Assembly (NCBI GenBank): GCA_902729315.2 | Contig: LR746271.1 | Location: 1,820,001-1,884,000, forward strand | Source: Spirodela intermedia | Lineage: Eukaryota; Streptophyta; Magnoliopsida; Alismatales; Araceae | Length of the DNA: 64,000 nucleotides | Direction: 5' to 3' | Shown here: positions 10,263 to 20,755 of the stretch, piece after piece | Layout of the letters: every line of letters begins with the position of its first letter | How positions within the stretch are numbered: the stretch's first letter is position 1 | Position numbers and translations under genes: made by a program | Notes under the pieces: generated by a model | Databases searched by the model: none | Seen by the model: only the letters and a program-made list of their open reading frames with translations | What the model was told of the DNA's origin: nothing

Positions 10263-12474
10263 ATGTATGGACTAGTCCCTATGATTTTCTTCACAAACTG
10301 AGAAGGTAAAGATAGAAAATAAGCTGTCAGAAGCAATCTCAAGCAACAATCACTAAAAACGATCACACGTCATCAAATGTTACAAAAAATAAACTCCATC
10401 CAACCAGAGTTACAAATACATTCAGATTTGCCCAGGGCAGACAGAATCAGCCAACTCGGGGCCACACTATCCAAAGCCAGATTTGACCAGCTTAGGCTGA
10501 TCAAGGCGTACACTCAAGACTTTAAGAGCCATGACTTCGAGTGAAAACCTTAGTACAATGTTTCCCAACACTCCACGAATTAAGTGCTATAAAGTTTCCC
10601 AAATTAGTGTATAAGCAACATAAACATATCACCAGCAAGTGATATACGTTCATCTGTAATTCAACAGTATGCTTACATAATTGATATTATCGCATATAAT
10701 TTATTCTGGTTTGAACATGACACGCATTCTATGCATGTCCCATGTTCACGATATTCATGTGAAAATAGAACACCTAATTTACTGTTGCTTGTGCATAAGA
10801 CTACATGGGCTGGTCGTACATGACAAGTGCCATCTGATAAGCATCAAACATGCATTCTCTTTGTACAAAGCAAAGACAAAAAGATCGTACTCGTAAGACC
10901 CGCAAAATCTACGACGTGAAAAGAATTATGCTGGATCATTCAGAGTGTAAAACGTACATTTTAGGCGGGTGCGAAACAGTCAGGCAACTAAAAAATAATT
11001 GAGAATGAGAAGTCTCTACCCATTTATTTAAGCATTATTTTTAATGTAAGACAATTCTTTGACATGCTCCCTTACGAGTAATAATGTCATAAAAACATCA
11101 AAAGCGCAGTGCACACAATGAAAATATCAAAAATATAAGATTCTATTAACAGATGTATAACCAGCCAATCCAACTCAAATGCCATAATTCTCTGGCAATG
11201 TGTACTGGCGCTACATCAAGCTGCAGCTGCTCTGCAGGTGCCGTACAGCATTGGGGTAGAGCTTTTCATGGCTCTTATGTCACTCAAAAGCATCAATCTC
11301 AAAGTCAAACATTCTGGGCAGGGAGTTTTAGCCTTTTGTGGATGTGTGTGTGGGAGGAAAGGTGTAGCAGTATTGTCCATTGATTGCTTGAACGAGGAAG
11401 CAGAGGAGAGCAAAGCCTCTCAGCTGTCGCACAGGAGAACGTACAGAGAAGAATATAATATCTTGGGCCTACATTCATATAACTGATCTCAAAAACTCCT
11501 GTTCCTGCTATGGGAAAATGAAATATGACAGGAGCAATTTCTTTGTTAGGGAAGGCAATATGGAAATAAAATAAAGACAAACATTAAAAGGAGATAATAT
11601 GCATAAGACTACTAATTTCCGAAACCTTCGTCATATCAAAGCAAAGTTGGAATTGAATAGAAAAGTCATCATTTTTAAAAGGTTTTACGATGGACTACCA
11701 TGAAATCAAAATTGGCACAAGTTCTATAAAGTTAGGCTCTGTGGACTTTTGTCATCCATGTACATTATAAAACAGAGCAACTGACGATGATAATAGTATC
11801 TGAAGAGAAATGCCTCATGCTATACATCCAGAATTTGATCTGCACGGTTCATTCTATAAGCTGGATGTTTCTAATGGCACGGAGACCCAAGAACTGTCCC
11901 AAGGGGGGCAAACTATGACAATGCCAGGGAAGGAAACAAAAGATAGATTATAAATAAATTCAGGGACGATGTTTTATAAGAAACTGGATCAATTTAAGAA
12001 GATGATGATACATTCCAGAATTTGTCCTTGCTTTCTTCAATTCCATTAACCACATTTTTGTCAGGAACGACAGACAGTTCAGATTCTTCTTTTGAATAAA
12101 AAATTGTGCCTCTATTTTTCGCTTCTAAATCTCTGTTATACTAGATTATGGCTTCCTTTCATTTACAAATCTAGGGCTGAACCTCTCTATCGGCCGTATT
12201 AAATATCTTTTTAATGCGTGAAGATGAACTCATCTTCATGGTAGTAGAAATAGAAGCTGTATTCTGCTCCTTTGCTTCCCCCGCCCACTGCGGCAGGTGG
12301 TTTTGTGGGAGAAAACTGAACAGCAGCTTCTACCATCCTAAACCCACAATCACAAGGAATTCGTCTTCAGAAATAAAAGAACAGCAAGGCCACAGAACTA
12401 ACAAAAACGAATAATGAAGAGACAATCTTATGAGCTGTGTGGGAGAATAAGATGAGGAATTTACGGCAGTTAAA
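10263..12474. other. Gene-free interval between pseudogene fragments
   Basis: No coding sequence is supported. About 11195-11610 is a copy of the element seen at 2655-2760 and 6608-6930 (CTGGCGCTACATCAAGCTGC, CAAACATTCTGGGCAGGGAG, TACGGGAAAATG-like end). 10300-11150 and 11620-12300 are moderately AT-rich and unrecognised. About 12440-12474 holds TTATGAGCTGTGTGGGAGAA, which recurs at 17765 and 22697 in the flanks of B and C. Confidence 0.55.
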
Positions 12475-12732
12475 TAGGAAAACCCGAGGAACTCGCATTG
12501 ATTCTTGGCGGAGATGGTGAGGACGACGACGCGAGAGTAGGCGAAGCCGGCGACATTGTTGTAGGAGACTCCAGGCCACCGGCAGGGATCCCCATCGGCC
12601 TCTTCCCAGCCGGCGAGGCTGGCGGAGGGATCACCAGAGGGAGGATTTGAAAGCAAGCAGCGTGAGACCGTTCGGCGACAGCGCCGCGAGGAGGTGAGAA
12701 CCAGACGAGGTTAAGAGGAAGACGATCTTCAT
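12475..12732 (-). pseudogene. LRR receptor-like kinase N-terminal fragment, copy 2
   Basis: From a Met at 12732 the minus strand gives a short signal-like segment and ALSPNGLTLLAFKSSL, then a TGA. In a shifted frame it continues with DPSASLAGWEEADGDPCRWP, GVSYNNVAGF and RVVVLTISAKN. This is the LRRNT_2 cap of an LRR receptor-like kinase (family pattern: DGLALLAFKSAV, DPSSALAGW, DPCRWPGVSC). It carries a frameshift, and the invariant Cys after GVS has become Tyr. Homology is lost after TISAKN, where the first LRR should begin. It sits immediately 3' of gene A, as copy 1 sits 3' of the pseudogene; in the B and C flanks the equivalent DNA has been deleted. Confidence 0.8.
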
Positions 12733-12961
12733 CTGCTCCGCCGCCGCCGCTGCCGCCGCTGCTGCTGCGGAAGGTTTTCCGGCGGCATGAGTCTTTTCCG
12801 GCGCCGGTAAGTACTCCATCTGTGCGTTTCGCCGGTGACTAGACTAGTTATCGTTATTCTTCCTAAAAATAGAAAATAAAATTCTTATGAACAATTCCAA
12901 TGCCAAAGAGTATGGAGTACTTTAATGAGATAATGTTATGCTCGTTATTTCTGACATAAGC

Positions 12962-13000
<39 letters not shown>

Positions 13001-13126
13001 TAACACAGAGAGAGAGACGGACGGCGGCGGGTTTCCCCATGCAATCTATCTATCACAACGGTTCCATATCTTACATGAAAGACAATATACAATCCACTTT
13101 CCCTTAATCCCAAATTCACTCCGAAG
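12733..13126. other. 3' flank of NLR gene A with (GA)n tract
   Basis: Contains a short GCC/GCT-rich stretch (12735-12790), the word GGTGACTAGACTAGTTATC and an interrupted (GA)n microsatellite at about 12961-13016. The second half is shared with the 3' flanks of B and C and, more distantly, of the NLR pseudogene. Nothing codes here. Confidence 0.7.
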
Positions 13127-15823
13127 TCATCCAATGGTGATTGAAGGTATGTGTTGGATTTTGGGCCAGTCGTATCCCTTCTTTATAGCTCTTGAACGGA
13201 TTACAGGGGACATATTCCTTAAAACGAGCTCCTTCAATGCAGCCATCTGTTGCAACCCTTCCGGAAGCATCTCCAACTTTCTGCAGCGGTCGATCGTCAA
13301 GCTCCTGAGGCGGGGCATGGCCCCGGCCTCAATTACCCACCTCCTTAACTTGTCTAGTTCATAAAGTACGAGGGACTCCAGTTTCGGGAACCCGCCGTGG
13401 GAGCAGGTCATCTCGTTCCCTTTGTAGGACCAACGAAGACACAGATATGTAAGTTCAGGGAGCTTCTCGAGCGCCGCAATCGAGTCCTGACTGGCGTACT
13501 CTAGTGTGAGTTGGGTGAGATTGGGGGGCCACTGGTCGCCGCCAGAACTTGATTGTTGTGGTGGCCTCCTCACTCTCCCTAACAGCGATAAGACTTGAAG
13601 GGAAGAAAAGCTGGACGATGTCCACTGACAATCTGGAATCGACTCGCCTCCCAAGCCCAACTTCTTCAGGCGTGGCAACTTCAGTAGCCAAGATGACAGC
13701 GCGAGATGATGACAGTCTTTGATGCCTCTTATTTCCAGCTCCCGGAGACTGGTAAGGCTCCCTAGGCAGATATCTATCCACCTCCCGGCCCGGACCTTCG
13801 TGAGCACCTGCAAGTTGCTTAGGCCTGCCACCAGCATCTCCGGCTCCACTTTCTCGGGAACGATGACTTGCCTTAAGGCTTCGATCTTCCAGAAACCTCT
13901 GGGCATCGTTCTGATCCACGTCCCTTCTGCGTCCAAGCACTGTAGATGACGAAGTTTCCCCACTGAAGACGGAAGACTCTCTATATCTGTATATTTCAAG
14001 CCCAAGTATCGAAGATGGATCAGGTCTCCAACTTGTTCTGGCAGTTCGAAGATTGGTGCCCTCTCCAGATCGACGACTCTCAGCAGTTTCAGATCTCGAA
14101 AAGGGGGGAAGGTTCTCTTTATATCAGATTCGGCATCGAATCCGAAGGACAGCAAGGTGCGCAGTCTTGGGGTGGACTTCGAGTCCCAGTACGACGCTTT
14201 ATTCCCCTGAAGAGAAAGACGCCGCACGGACGAATCCAGTGGGGAGGCGCCTCCGTCGTCTCGGATCCGGTGACAGACGAGGAAGCCCACCTCCTTAGCC
14301 TTTGTAATGGTAAAATCGTGCAGCACATCATGGATCCGGCATCTTACGTTAACTTCTCGCAATCCCCATTCGTCAACATCTCGCACAGGTATCACCATGC
14401 ACCTCTGGACGAGCTCTTCCAGGTAATCCTCTGCAGTTTCTTCCAGTGTTTCACCTTCTCTTTGCTCGACGAACCCCTCCGCGATCCATAATCTGATCAG
14501 CTTGTCGACTTCAATCTCGAAGTCCTCTGGAAGAGAACTGAAATAAAGGAAACACCACTTTAGGTGACGGGGTAAGTCCTCGTAGCTCAGCGCCAGTATA
14601 TCCAAGCACACTCGGCCTTCCTCCATGTTTTCCCAGACGAGTGTATCCGCGAGCCTCTTCCACGCCCAGAATGACGGATCTTTCGTGGACAGCAGACCGC
14701 CGAGCACCACCAGAGCCAGAGGCAGGCCCCCGCATTTCCTCGCGATTTCTTTCCCCAAATTCCTCAGCGATTCTGAGCAGATTGCTTCGATATCCTCCTG
14801 ATTCGGGAACGCCTTCTTGGAGAGGAGCTCCCAGCTCTCCTCCTTGCTAAGTGGCCGCAACTCAAGGGGAGGGGTTGATGGATCCGCAGCTCGGGCGACT
14901 TTTTTGTCGCGGGTGGTGATGAGCCCCCGGCTTCCGTTCTGGGCGTCTGGGAGATGCCGACTGAGGATTTTCCAGACCTCGGTGTCCCACACGTCATCCA
15001 TGACGATCAAGTAGTTCTCCGCCTCCAAGGTTTCGTAAAGCTTCTTCTCACACTGGGCCCTCGTCATTTGCTCGAGTTTCTTTACTTTGAGCTTCGTGAC
15101 CTGACGAAGAATTTCTCGAAGGAGACCCTCAGCTGAGTACTGCTGGGAGACATCGATCCACACCGAGTGATCGAACTCGGCTTTTGCTTCGTTGAAGACT
15201 CTCTTAGCGAGAGTGGTCTTCCCGAGGCCGCCCATCCCCACAATCGAGATCACCGACCGCCTCTTCCTGCTCCCATCCAACAGATGCCTCAGGATCCTGT
15301 TCTTCTCCTCGTCCATGCCGACAAGGTCAGCATCTGGGGCGTGGAGAACGACCCGCCTTCGTTCCCGCACTGTGTTGTCGATCTGCCTCTCCGGCTCTCC
15401 GCCCAGGTTGTCGATTCCGTAGGTTTTTCTTCGTCCATTGATTTCGTCGATTTTGGCCTTTATGGCCTCGATCTCGTTACCGAATTTATGGAGAACGATG
15501 AAGTCATTGGGGGGTGGAAGGCGGCAACACACAGTGGTTCTGATGAAGCCCTTTCTCCGTCGTCGCCTCTGCTCGGCATCGAGGACGTAAGACTCGACGA
15601 GTTCCTCCGCCTGATAAGCGATTTCCCTCACTTGCCTCACCCAGTTCTTCACATTTTCGTCCCCCTTGCTCTTCGTGTCGGCATCCTTGAGGAAGCACTG
15701 CATCGTCTTGAGCTCCTCCTTGACCCACTCCACCTGATCTTTCACTTCGAACAGGAAGACCGCTTCATCGATGAGGAGATCGCAGATCCGTTGTACCACG
15801 TAGCCGAGAACAGCGTCCGCCAT
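13127..15823 (-). CDS. CC-NB-ARC-LRR (CNL) disease resistance protein, gene A
   Basis: An intronless CNL of 898 codons from MADAVLGY; an in-frame Met lies 22 codons further upstream at 15889. The CC domain is followed by NB-ARC with P-loop GMGGLGKTTLA, kinase-2 YLIVMDDVWD, GLPLAL, CFLYFSSLPEDF and an IHD in the MHD position (CRIHDVLHDF), then about a dozen LRRs ending in KIQHIPSITIG. RNBS-B reads GSRGLITTR: the hydrophobic residue before LITT, Val in NLR1 and C, is Gly here. From the codon for that Gly back through the whole CC and the upstream flank, gene B is identical to A. From NB-ARC subdomain ARC2 onward A differs from B and C, mostly in the LRR. As an immune receptor it would act in the cytosol or at membranes. 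No stops or frameshifts are visible; the Gly substitution could reduce activity. Confidence 0.95.
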   Translation of the reverse strand: MADAVLGYVVQRICDLLIDEAVFLFEVKDQVEWVKEELKTMQCFLKDADTKSKGDENVKNWVRQVREIAYQAEELVESYVLDAEQRRRRRKGFIRTTVCCRLPPPNDFIVLHKFGNEIEAIKAKIDEINGRRKTYGIDNLGGEPERQIDNTVRERRRVVLHAPDADLVGMDEEKNRILRHLLDGSRKRRSVISIVGMGGLGKTTLAKRVFNEAKAEFDHSVWIDVSQQYSAEGLLREILRQVTKLKVKKLEQMTRAQCEKKLYETLEAENYLIVMDDVWDTEVWKILSRHLPDAQNGSRGLITTRDKKVARAADPSTPPLELRPLSKEESWELLSKKAFPNQEDIEAICSESLRNLGKEIARKCGGLPLALVVLGGLLSTKDPSFWAWKRLADTLVWENMEEGRVCLDILALSYEDLPRHLKWCFLYFSSLPEDFEIEVDKLIRLWIAEGFVEQREGETLEETAEDYLEELVQRCMVIPVRDVDEWGLREVNVRCRIHDVLHDFTITKAKEVGFLVCHRIRDDGGASPLDSSVRRLSLQGNKASYWDSKSTPRLRTLLSFGFDAESDIKRTFPPFRDLKLLRVVDLERAPIFELPEQVGDLIHLRYLGLKYTDIESLPSSVGKLRHLQCLDAEGTWIRTMPRGFWKIEALRQVIVPEKVEPEMLVAGLSNLQVLTKVRAGRWIDICLGSLTSLRELEIRGIKDCHHLALSSWLLKLPRLKKLGLGGESIPDCQWTSSSFSSLQVLSLLGRVRRPPQQSSSGGDQWPPNLTQLTLEYASQDSIAALEKLPELTYLCLRWSYKGNEMTCSHGGFPKLESLVLYELDKLRRWVIEAGAMPRLRSLTIDRCRKLEMLPEGLQQMAALKELVLRNMSPVIRSRAIKKGYDWPKIQHIPSITIG

Positions 15824-16905
15824 CCCACTCCTCAGCTCGCCTCCTGCTCTCAGCCAGAAATGGAATGGTTTGCCGATGAAACTTCTCACCTATGTTCCTT
15901 CTGTCGTTAATAAGTGACGAAGGATAATAATAAAGAAGATACGAGCGCAGATGAGTTGACCTGGCTGTTCGTCGACCGGGCTATTTGATGTACGAGCGCA
16001 GAAAAATAAGAAAAAATTATAGCTTAATGTTTTGTTCTGTTATTAGGATTAAAGTTTATGCGTGAGTGAAGACTAAAGTTGATGATTAACCCAATAATTT
16101 TGATAGAACATGATTTATCGTACCCACTTATTTATGAAACAAATTACAAGATATTGAAAGCTGAATTGGCTCAAGAGGAGCAGTCCATCGCCAAGTAATA
16201 CATCTCGTCGCCCACCCGCTGCCAACAAATTGGTCAACAACGTTTCTTTTCTAACCCAACACGTCTTTGAAATAATGCTCACAAAGAGAGCTGGTAAACT
16301 GTCCCAATCAAGCGCTCAAACTTGATGGCTATGGGCAATTATTGATGATTAAACACGTTAACTGACTATTTACTCAATCCCAACTCGTTCTTTGCAAATG
16401 TGTTTTATTAATGTGCTAAATGCAAAAAAAAATAAATCTAATTTTCATAATTTGTAATTATTATTTACAAGAAATAAAAATATTGAACTTCACCAAGCAA
16501 ACTATTTTGGTTCTATATTAGCCAATGAAAAGTGACGTTGACATGCGAGTGACTTCAAGTTTTTAATATTTTTGTTCCATTTCAACGAAACCTCCAACGT
16601 CTGCCTTGGTGTTTTAGTACCCAATGGTTGACCTTTTCTAAGGTTAACATATGTAGTGGTTCTAATCGATCATTGAAGAGTTCAACTGAGTCTGAACCAT
16701 TAGATTCGAATCTCGAATTGTTCAATATTTAAAGACTTGGAGACTTGAGAAAACAAGTTGGCACGACATGGAATAATTTATAGGATTAGATAATGACGCG
16801 TGAAGAGACGAGACAATCAGGATGATCTCTCGTTTAAGAGACCAAAGCTTGTCGGGGGGCAATGGTTAATTTTCTTCCCGGCCGAATTGGGGCCAGTTTC
16901 TCGGA

Positions 16906-16949
<44 letters not shown>

Positions 16950-17519
16950 GCCCCCTTCAAGAGTTGACAAGTCTGGTGCCCGGAGACCACTTACCGGCCT
17001 ATTTTCACGCGTGGCCGTCGGACAACTCCCCTTGGTCCTAATTCGAGAGAGCCCAGCAGCTCCATCCCATACCATGGCAGATGGAAATCCCTAGTCAAGG
17101 CCCCAGTGGGCCCAATTACTATCGGCCTTAAAAAGAGGTCCACAGGACCCAGCACCCCACCCCCTTCTTGAAGGACAAAACAAGCCCTTCAAATGAGGAA
17201 CTTTTCTTCTCCATTTTAAGCCCTTGGAAGATTATTATTTGAATGATGCCCATAGCCAAACTCACTCAAATTCCTCTGCCTCTCTCTAAATCTTCTGGGA
17301 TGGAAATCCCAAGTCAATATGACTTTAGCAAGCTGGACGATCTCTCCAATGTATCCATCTATTATTTCCTTCCCTATTTGGTGGAAGGGTCAATGAATAT
17401 TATAGCCCAAAACTATCATCTATGCAAATAAATTCTTCTTAAATCTGCTTATTGCCTTCAATCCAGTGCAGGAAAACAGAGGAGAGCAAAGCAACCACAT
17501 GAGGTGATGGTCATCCATC
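15824..17519. other. Upstream region of NLR gene A
   Basis: This intergenic DNA is repeated exactly at 20756-22451. It contains a W-box-like TTGACC at 15956-15961 and its reverse complement GGTCAA at 16232-16237, the recurrent repeat at 16620-16830, and a (CT)n tract of about 38 bp at 16909-16946. No gene is supported; short frames at 16866-17075 and 17243-17431 have no recognisable product. Confidence 0.65.
15956..16237 (-). promoter_or_regulatory. Candidate W-boxes upstream of gene A
   Basis: TTGACC at 15956-15961 and GGTCAA at 16232-16237 match the WRKY-binding W-box core, about 130 and 410 bp upstream of the MADAVL start. The same pair occurs upstream of gene B at 20888-20893 and 21164-21169. 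W-boxes are common in NLR promoters, but a six-base match is weak evidence on its own. Confidence 0.3.
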
Positions 17520-17639
17520 CGCTGGGATTCAAAATTTCCTGCTCCACTGGGCTTGGCACGACGAGACAGTGCTTGTCATGCAGGTCTTCAACATCATCCC
17601 CAGAGAGCTTCTCCCATCTCTTGGGCCCGACGTAATAAA
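17520..17639 (-). pseudogene. Proteasome beta-5 last-exon fragment, copy 1
   Basis: After an intact-looking acceptor (CTTTTCTTCAG) the minus strand reads VYYVGPKRWEKLSGDDVEDL, then HDKHCLVVPSPVEQE. This is the C-terminal signature of plant proteasome beta-5 (family: VYYVGPNGWKKLSGDDVGEL and VVPSPVEQE). No other beta-5 exon lies next to it. The matching middle-exon relic is 7 kb away at 9915-10262. It lies in the 4.9-kb unit and so recurs at 22452-22571. Confidence 0.85.
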
Positions 17640-17896
17640 CTGAAGAAAAGAGAATTTTAGGAGAATTTATAATGTAAATTAATACATGTTTAAATAGAAA
17701 ATGTACAGCATGGTGTAGCCACAGGAATTTTCTCTTTTCAGGGGTATCCCTCAATTTGCAGGGCTTATGAGCTGTGTGGGAGAATAAGATGAGAGAATGC
17801 CTAAAAATAGAAAATAAAATTCTTATGAACAATTCCAATGCCAAAGAGTATGGAGTACTTTAATGAGATAATGTTATGCTCGTTATTTCTGACATA

Positions 17897-17940
<44 letters not shown>

Positions 17941-18064
17941 ACACAGAGAGAGAGACGGACGGCGGCGGGTTTCCCCATGCAATCTATCTATCACAACGGT
18001 TCCATATCTTACATGAAAGACAATATACAATCCACTTTCCCTTAATCCCAAATTCACTCCGAAG
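17640..18064. other. 3' flank of NLR gene B
   Basis: Holds the shared word AGGGGTATCCCTCAATTTGC, the junction AGAATAAGATGAGAGAATGCC and a (GA)n tract at about 17899-17938. Relative to the gene A flank (12440-12862) about 400 bp, including the LRR-kinase relic, is absent. No gene is present. Confidence 0.7.
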
Positions 18065-20755
18065 TCATCCAATGATGATTGAAGGTATGTGTTGGATTTT
18101 GGGCCAGTCGTATCCCTCCTTTTTAGCTCTTGAACGGATTACAGGGGACATATTCCTTAAAACGAGCTCCTTCAATGCAGCCATCTGTTGCAACCCTTCC
18201 GGAAGCATCTCCAACTTTCTGCAGTAGGTGATCTCCAACCTCCTCAGGCGGGGCATGGCCCCGGCCTCAATTACCCACCTCTCTAACTTCTTCAGTGAAT
18301 AAAGTACGAGGAACTCCAGTTTCGGGAACCCGCCGGGGGAGCAGATCATCTCGTTCCCTTCGTAGGACCAACGAAGACACAGATATGTAAGTTCAGGGAG
18401 CTTCTCGAGCGCCGCAATCGAGTCTTGACCCAGACTGGTCCCCCCTAGTGTGACTTTGGTGAGATTGGGGGGCCACTGGTCGCCGCCAGAACTTGATTGT
18501 TGTGGTGGCTTCCTCACTATCCCTAACAGCGATAAGACTTGAAGGGAAGAAAAGCTGGACGATGTCCACAGACAATCTGGAATCGACTCGCCTCGCAAGC
18601 CCAACTTCTTCAGGCGTGGCAACTTCAGTAGCCAAGATGACAGCGCGGGATGATGACAGTCTTTGATGCCTCTTATTTGCAGCTCCCGGAGACTGGTAAG
18701 GCTCCCTAGGCAGCTATCTATCCACCTCCCGGCCCGGACCTCCTTGAGCACCTGCAAGTTGCTTAGGCCTGCCACCAGCATCTCCGGCTCCACTTTCTCG
18801 GGAACGATGACTTGCCTTAAGGCTTCGATCTTCCAGACACCTCTCGGCATTGTTTTGATTTCCGTCCACTTTGCGTCCAAGCATTGTAGATGACGAAGTT
18901 TCGCCACTGAAGACGGAAGACTTGTTATCCCTGTATTTTTCAAGCACAAGTATCGCAGATGAATCAGGTCTCCAACTTCTTCTGGCAATTCGTCGAATAG
19001 CGCCCCCTCCAGATCGACGACTTTGAGCAGTTTCAGATCTCGATCGGAGAAGACTCTATTTATATCAACTTGGCAACGGGTTCCGAACGACAGAAAGGTG
19101 CGCAGTCTTGGGGTGGACTTCGAGTCCCAGCACCACGTTTTTTCCCCCTGAAGAGAAAGCCGACGCACGGAGGAATCCAGTTGGGAGACGCCTTCGTCGT
19201 CTCGGATCCCGTGAGAGACGAGGAAGCCCACTTCCTTAGCCTCTGCAACGGTCAAATCGTGCAGCAGATCATGGATCCGGCAACTTACCTCAATTATCGG
19301 GCCAGATTCATCTTGCACACGTATCACCATGCACCTCTGGACGAGCTCTTCCAGATAATCCTCTGCAGTTTCTTCCAGTGTTTCACCTTCTCTTTGCTCG
19401 ACGAACCCCTCCGCGATCCATAATCTGATCAGCTTGTCGACTTCAATCTCGAAGTCCTCTGGAAGAGAACTGAAATAAAGGAAACACCACTTTAGGTGAC
19501 GGGGTAAGTCCTCGTAGCTCAGCGCCAGTATATCCAAGCACACTCGGCCTTCCTCCATGTTTTCCCAGACGAGTGTATCCGCGAGCCTCTTCCACGCCCA
19601 GAATGACGGATCTTTCGTGGACAGCAGACCGCCGAGCACCACCAGAGCCAGAGGCAGGCCCCCGCATTTCCTCGCGATTTCTTTCCCCAAATTCCTCAGC
19701 GATTCTGAGCAGATTGCTTCGATATCCTCCTGATTCGGGAACGCCTTCTTGGAGAGGAGCTCCCAGCTCTCCTCCTTGCTAAGTGGCCGCAACTCAAGGG
19801 GAGGGGTTGATGGATCCGCAGCTCGGGCGACTTTTTTGTCGCGGGTGGTGATGAGCCCCCGGCTTCCGTTCTGGGCGTCTGGGAGATGCCGACTGAGGAT
19901 TTTCCAGACCTCGGTGTCCCACACGTCATCCATGACGATCAAGTAGTTCTCCGCCTCCAAGGTTTCGTAAAGCTTCTTCTCACACTGGGCCCTCGTCATT
20001 TGCTCGAGTTTCTTTACTTTGAGCTTCGTGACCTGACGAAGAATTTCTCGAAGGAGACCCTCAGCTGAGTACTGCTGGGAGACATCGATCCACACCGAGT
20101 GATCGAACTCGGCTTTTGCTTCGTTGAAGACTCTCTTAGCGAGAGTGGTCTTCCCGAGGCCGCCCATCCCCACAATCGAGATCACCGACCGCCTCTTCCT
20201 GCTCCCATCCAACAGATGCCTCAGGATCCTGTTCTTCTCCTCGTCCATGCCGACAAGGTCAGCATCTGGGGCGTGGAGAACGACCCGCCTTCGTTCCCGC
20301 ACTGTGTTGTCGATCTGCCTCTCCGGCTCTCCGCCCAGGTTGTCGATTCCGTAGGTTTTTCTTCGTCCATTGATTTCGTCGATTTTGGCCTTTATGGCCT
20401 CGATCTCGTTACCGAATTTATGGAGAACGATGAAGTCATTGGGGGGTGGAAGGCGGCAACACACAGTGGTTCTGATGAAGCCCTTTCTCCGTCGTCGCCT
20501 CTGCTCGGCATCGAGGACGTAAGACTCGACGAGTTCCTCCGCCTGATAAGCGATTTCCCTCACTTGCCTCACCCAGTTCTTCACATTTTCGTCCCCCTTG
20601 CTCTTCGTGTCGGCATCCTTGAGGAAGCACTGCATCGTCTTGAGCTCCTCCTTGACCCACTCCACCTGATCTTTCACTTCGAACAGGAAGACCGCTTCAT
20701 CGATGAGGAGATCGCAGATCCGTTGTACCACGTAGCCGAGAACAGCGTCCGCCAT
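18065..20755 (-). CDS. Chimeric CC-NB-ARC-LRR (CNL) resistance protein, gene B
   Basis: An intronless CNL of 896 codons from MADAVLGY (in-frame Met also at 20821). Residues from the start through RNBS-B (GSRGLITTR, with the same unusual Gly) are identical to gene A. Residues from RCMVIRVQDESGPIIEV to the end are identical to gene C. The switch lies within 19356-19856, about 500 bp where A, B and C are all the same, between RNBS-B and the end of ARC2. P-loop, kinase-2, GLPL and IHD (CRIHDLLHDL) are all present. It therefore pairs A's signalling half with C's LRR recognition half, and is best explained as the product of unequal crossing-over between A-like and C-like genes. The reading frame is intact. 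Confidence 0.95.
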   Translation of the reverse strand: MADAVLGYVVQRICDLLIDEAVFLFEVKDQVEWVKEELKTMQCFLKDADTKSKGDENVKNWVRQVREIAYQAEELVESYVLDAEQRRRRRKGFIRTTVCCRLPPPNDFIVLHKFGNEIEAIKAKIDEINGRRKTYGIDNLGGEPERQIDNTVRERRRVVLHAPDADLVGMDEEKNRILRHLLDGSRKRRSVISIVGMGGLGKTTLAKRVFNEAKAEFDHSVWIDVSQQYSAEGLLREILRQVTKLKVKKLEQMTRAQCEKKLYETLEAENYLIVMDDVWDTEVWKILSRHLPDAQNGSRGLITTRDKKVARAADPSTPPLELRPLSKEESWELLSKKAFPNQEDIEAICSESLRNLGKEIARKCGGLPLALVVLGGLLSTKDPSFWAWKRLADTLVWENMEEGRVCLDILALSYEDLPRHLKWCFLYFSSLPEDFEIEVDKLIRLWIAEGFVEQREGETLEETAEDYLEELVQRCMVIRVQDESGPIIEVSCRIHDLLHDLTVAEAKEVGFLVSHGIRDDEGVSQLDSSVRRLSLQGEKTWCWDSKSTPRLRTFLSFGTRCQVDINRVFSDRDLKLLKVVDLEGALFDELPEEVGDLIHLRYLCLKNTGITSLPSSVAKLRHLQCLDAKWTEIKTMPRGVWKIEALRQVIVPEKVEPEMLVAGLSNLQVLKEVRAGRWIDSCLGSLTSLRELQIRGIKDCHHPALSSWLLKLPRLKKLGLRGESIPDCLWTSSSFSSLQVLSLLGIVRKPPQQSSSGGDQWPPNLTKVTLGGTSLGQDSIAALEKLPELTYLCLRWSYEGNEMICSPGGFPKLEFLVLYSLKKLERWVIEAGAMPRLRRLEITYCRKLEMLPEGLQQMAALKELVLRNMSPVIRSRAKKEGYDWPKIQHIPSIIIG

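Larger units (their letters stand above)
14424..19355. repeat. 4,932-bp tandem duplication, unit 1
   Basis: The first of two head-to-tail units at an exact 4,932-bp offset. It runs from the ARC region of gene A, through A's N-terminal half, upstream flank, proteasome fragment and 3' flank, into the LRR of gene B. The left edge is placed just after the last A/B difference (14423 G against 19355 A). Wherever I aligned the two units they were identical, including the (CT)n tract near 16909-16946 and the (GA)n tract near 17899-17938. Confidence 0.9.

Noticed and set aside
15167-15910. Long open frames on the + strand opposite the NLR N-terminal halves (also at 5320-5946, 20099-20842, 24818-25759)
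   Set aside because: They are antisense shadows of the CC/NB-ARC coding strand, conserved only because the sense sequence is. They have no recognisable domain.
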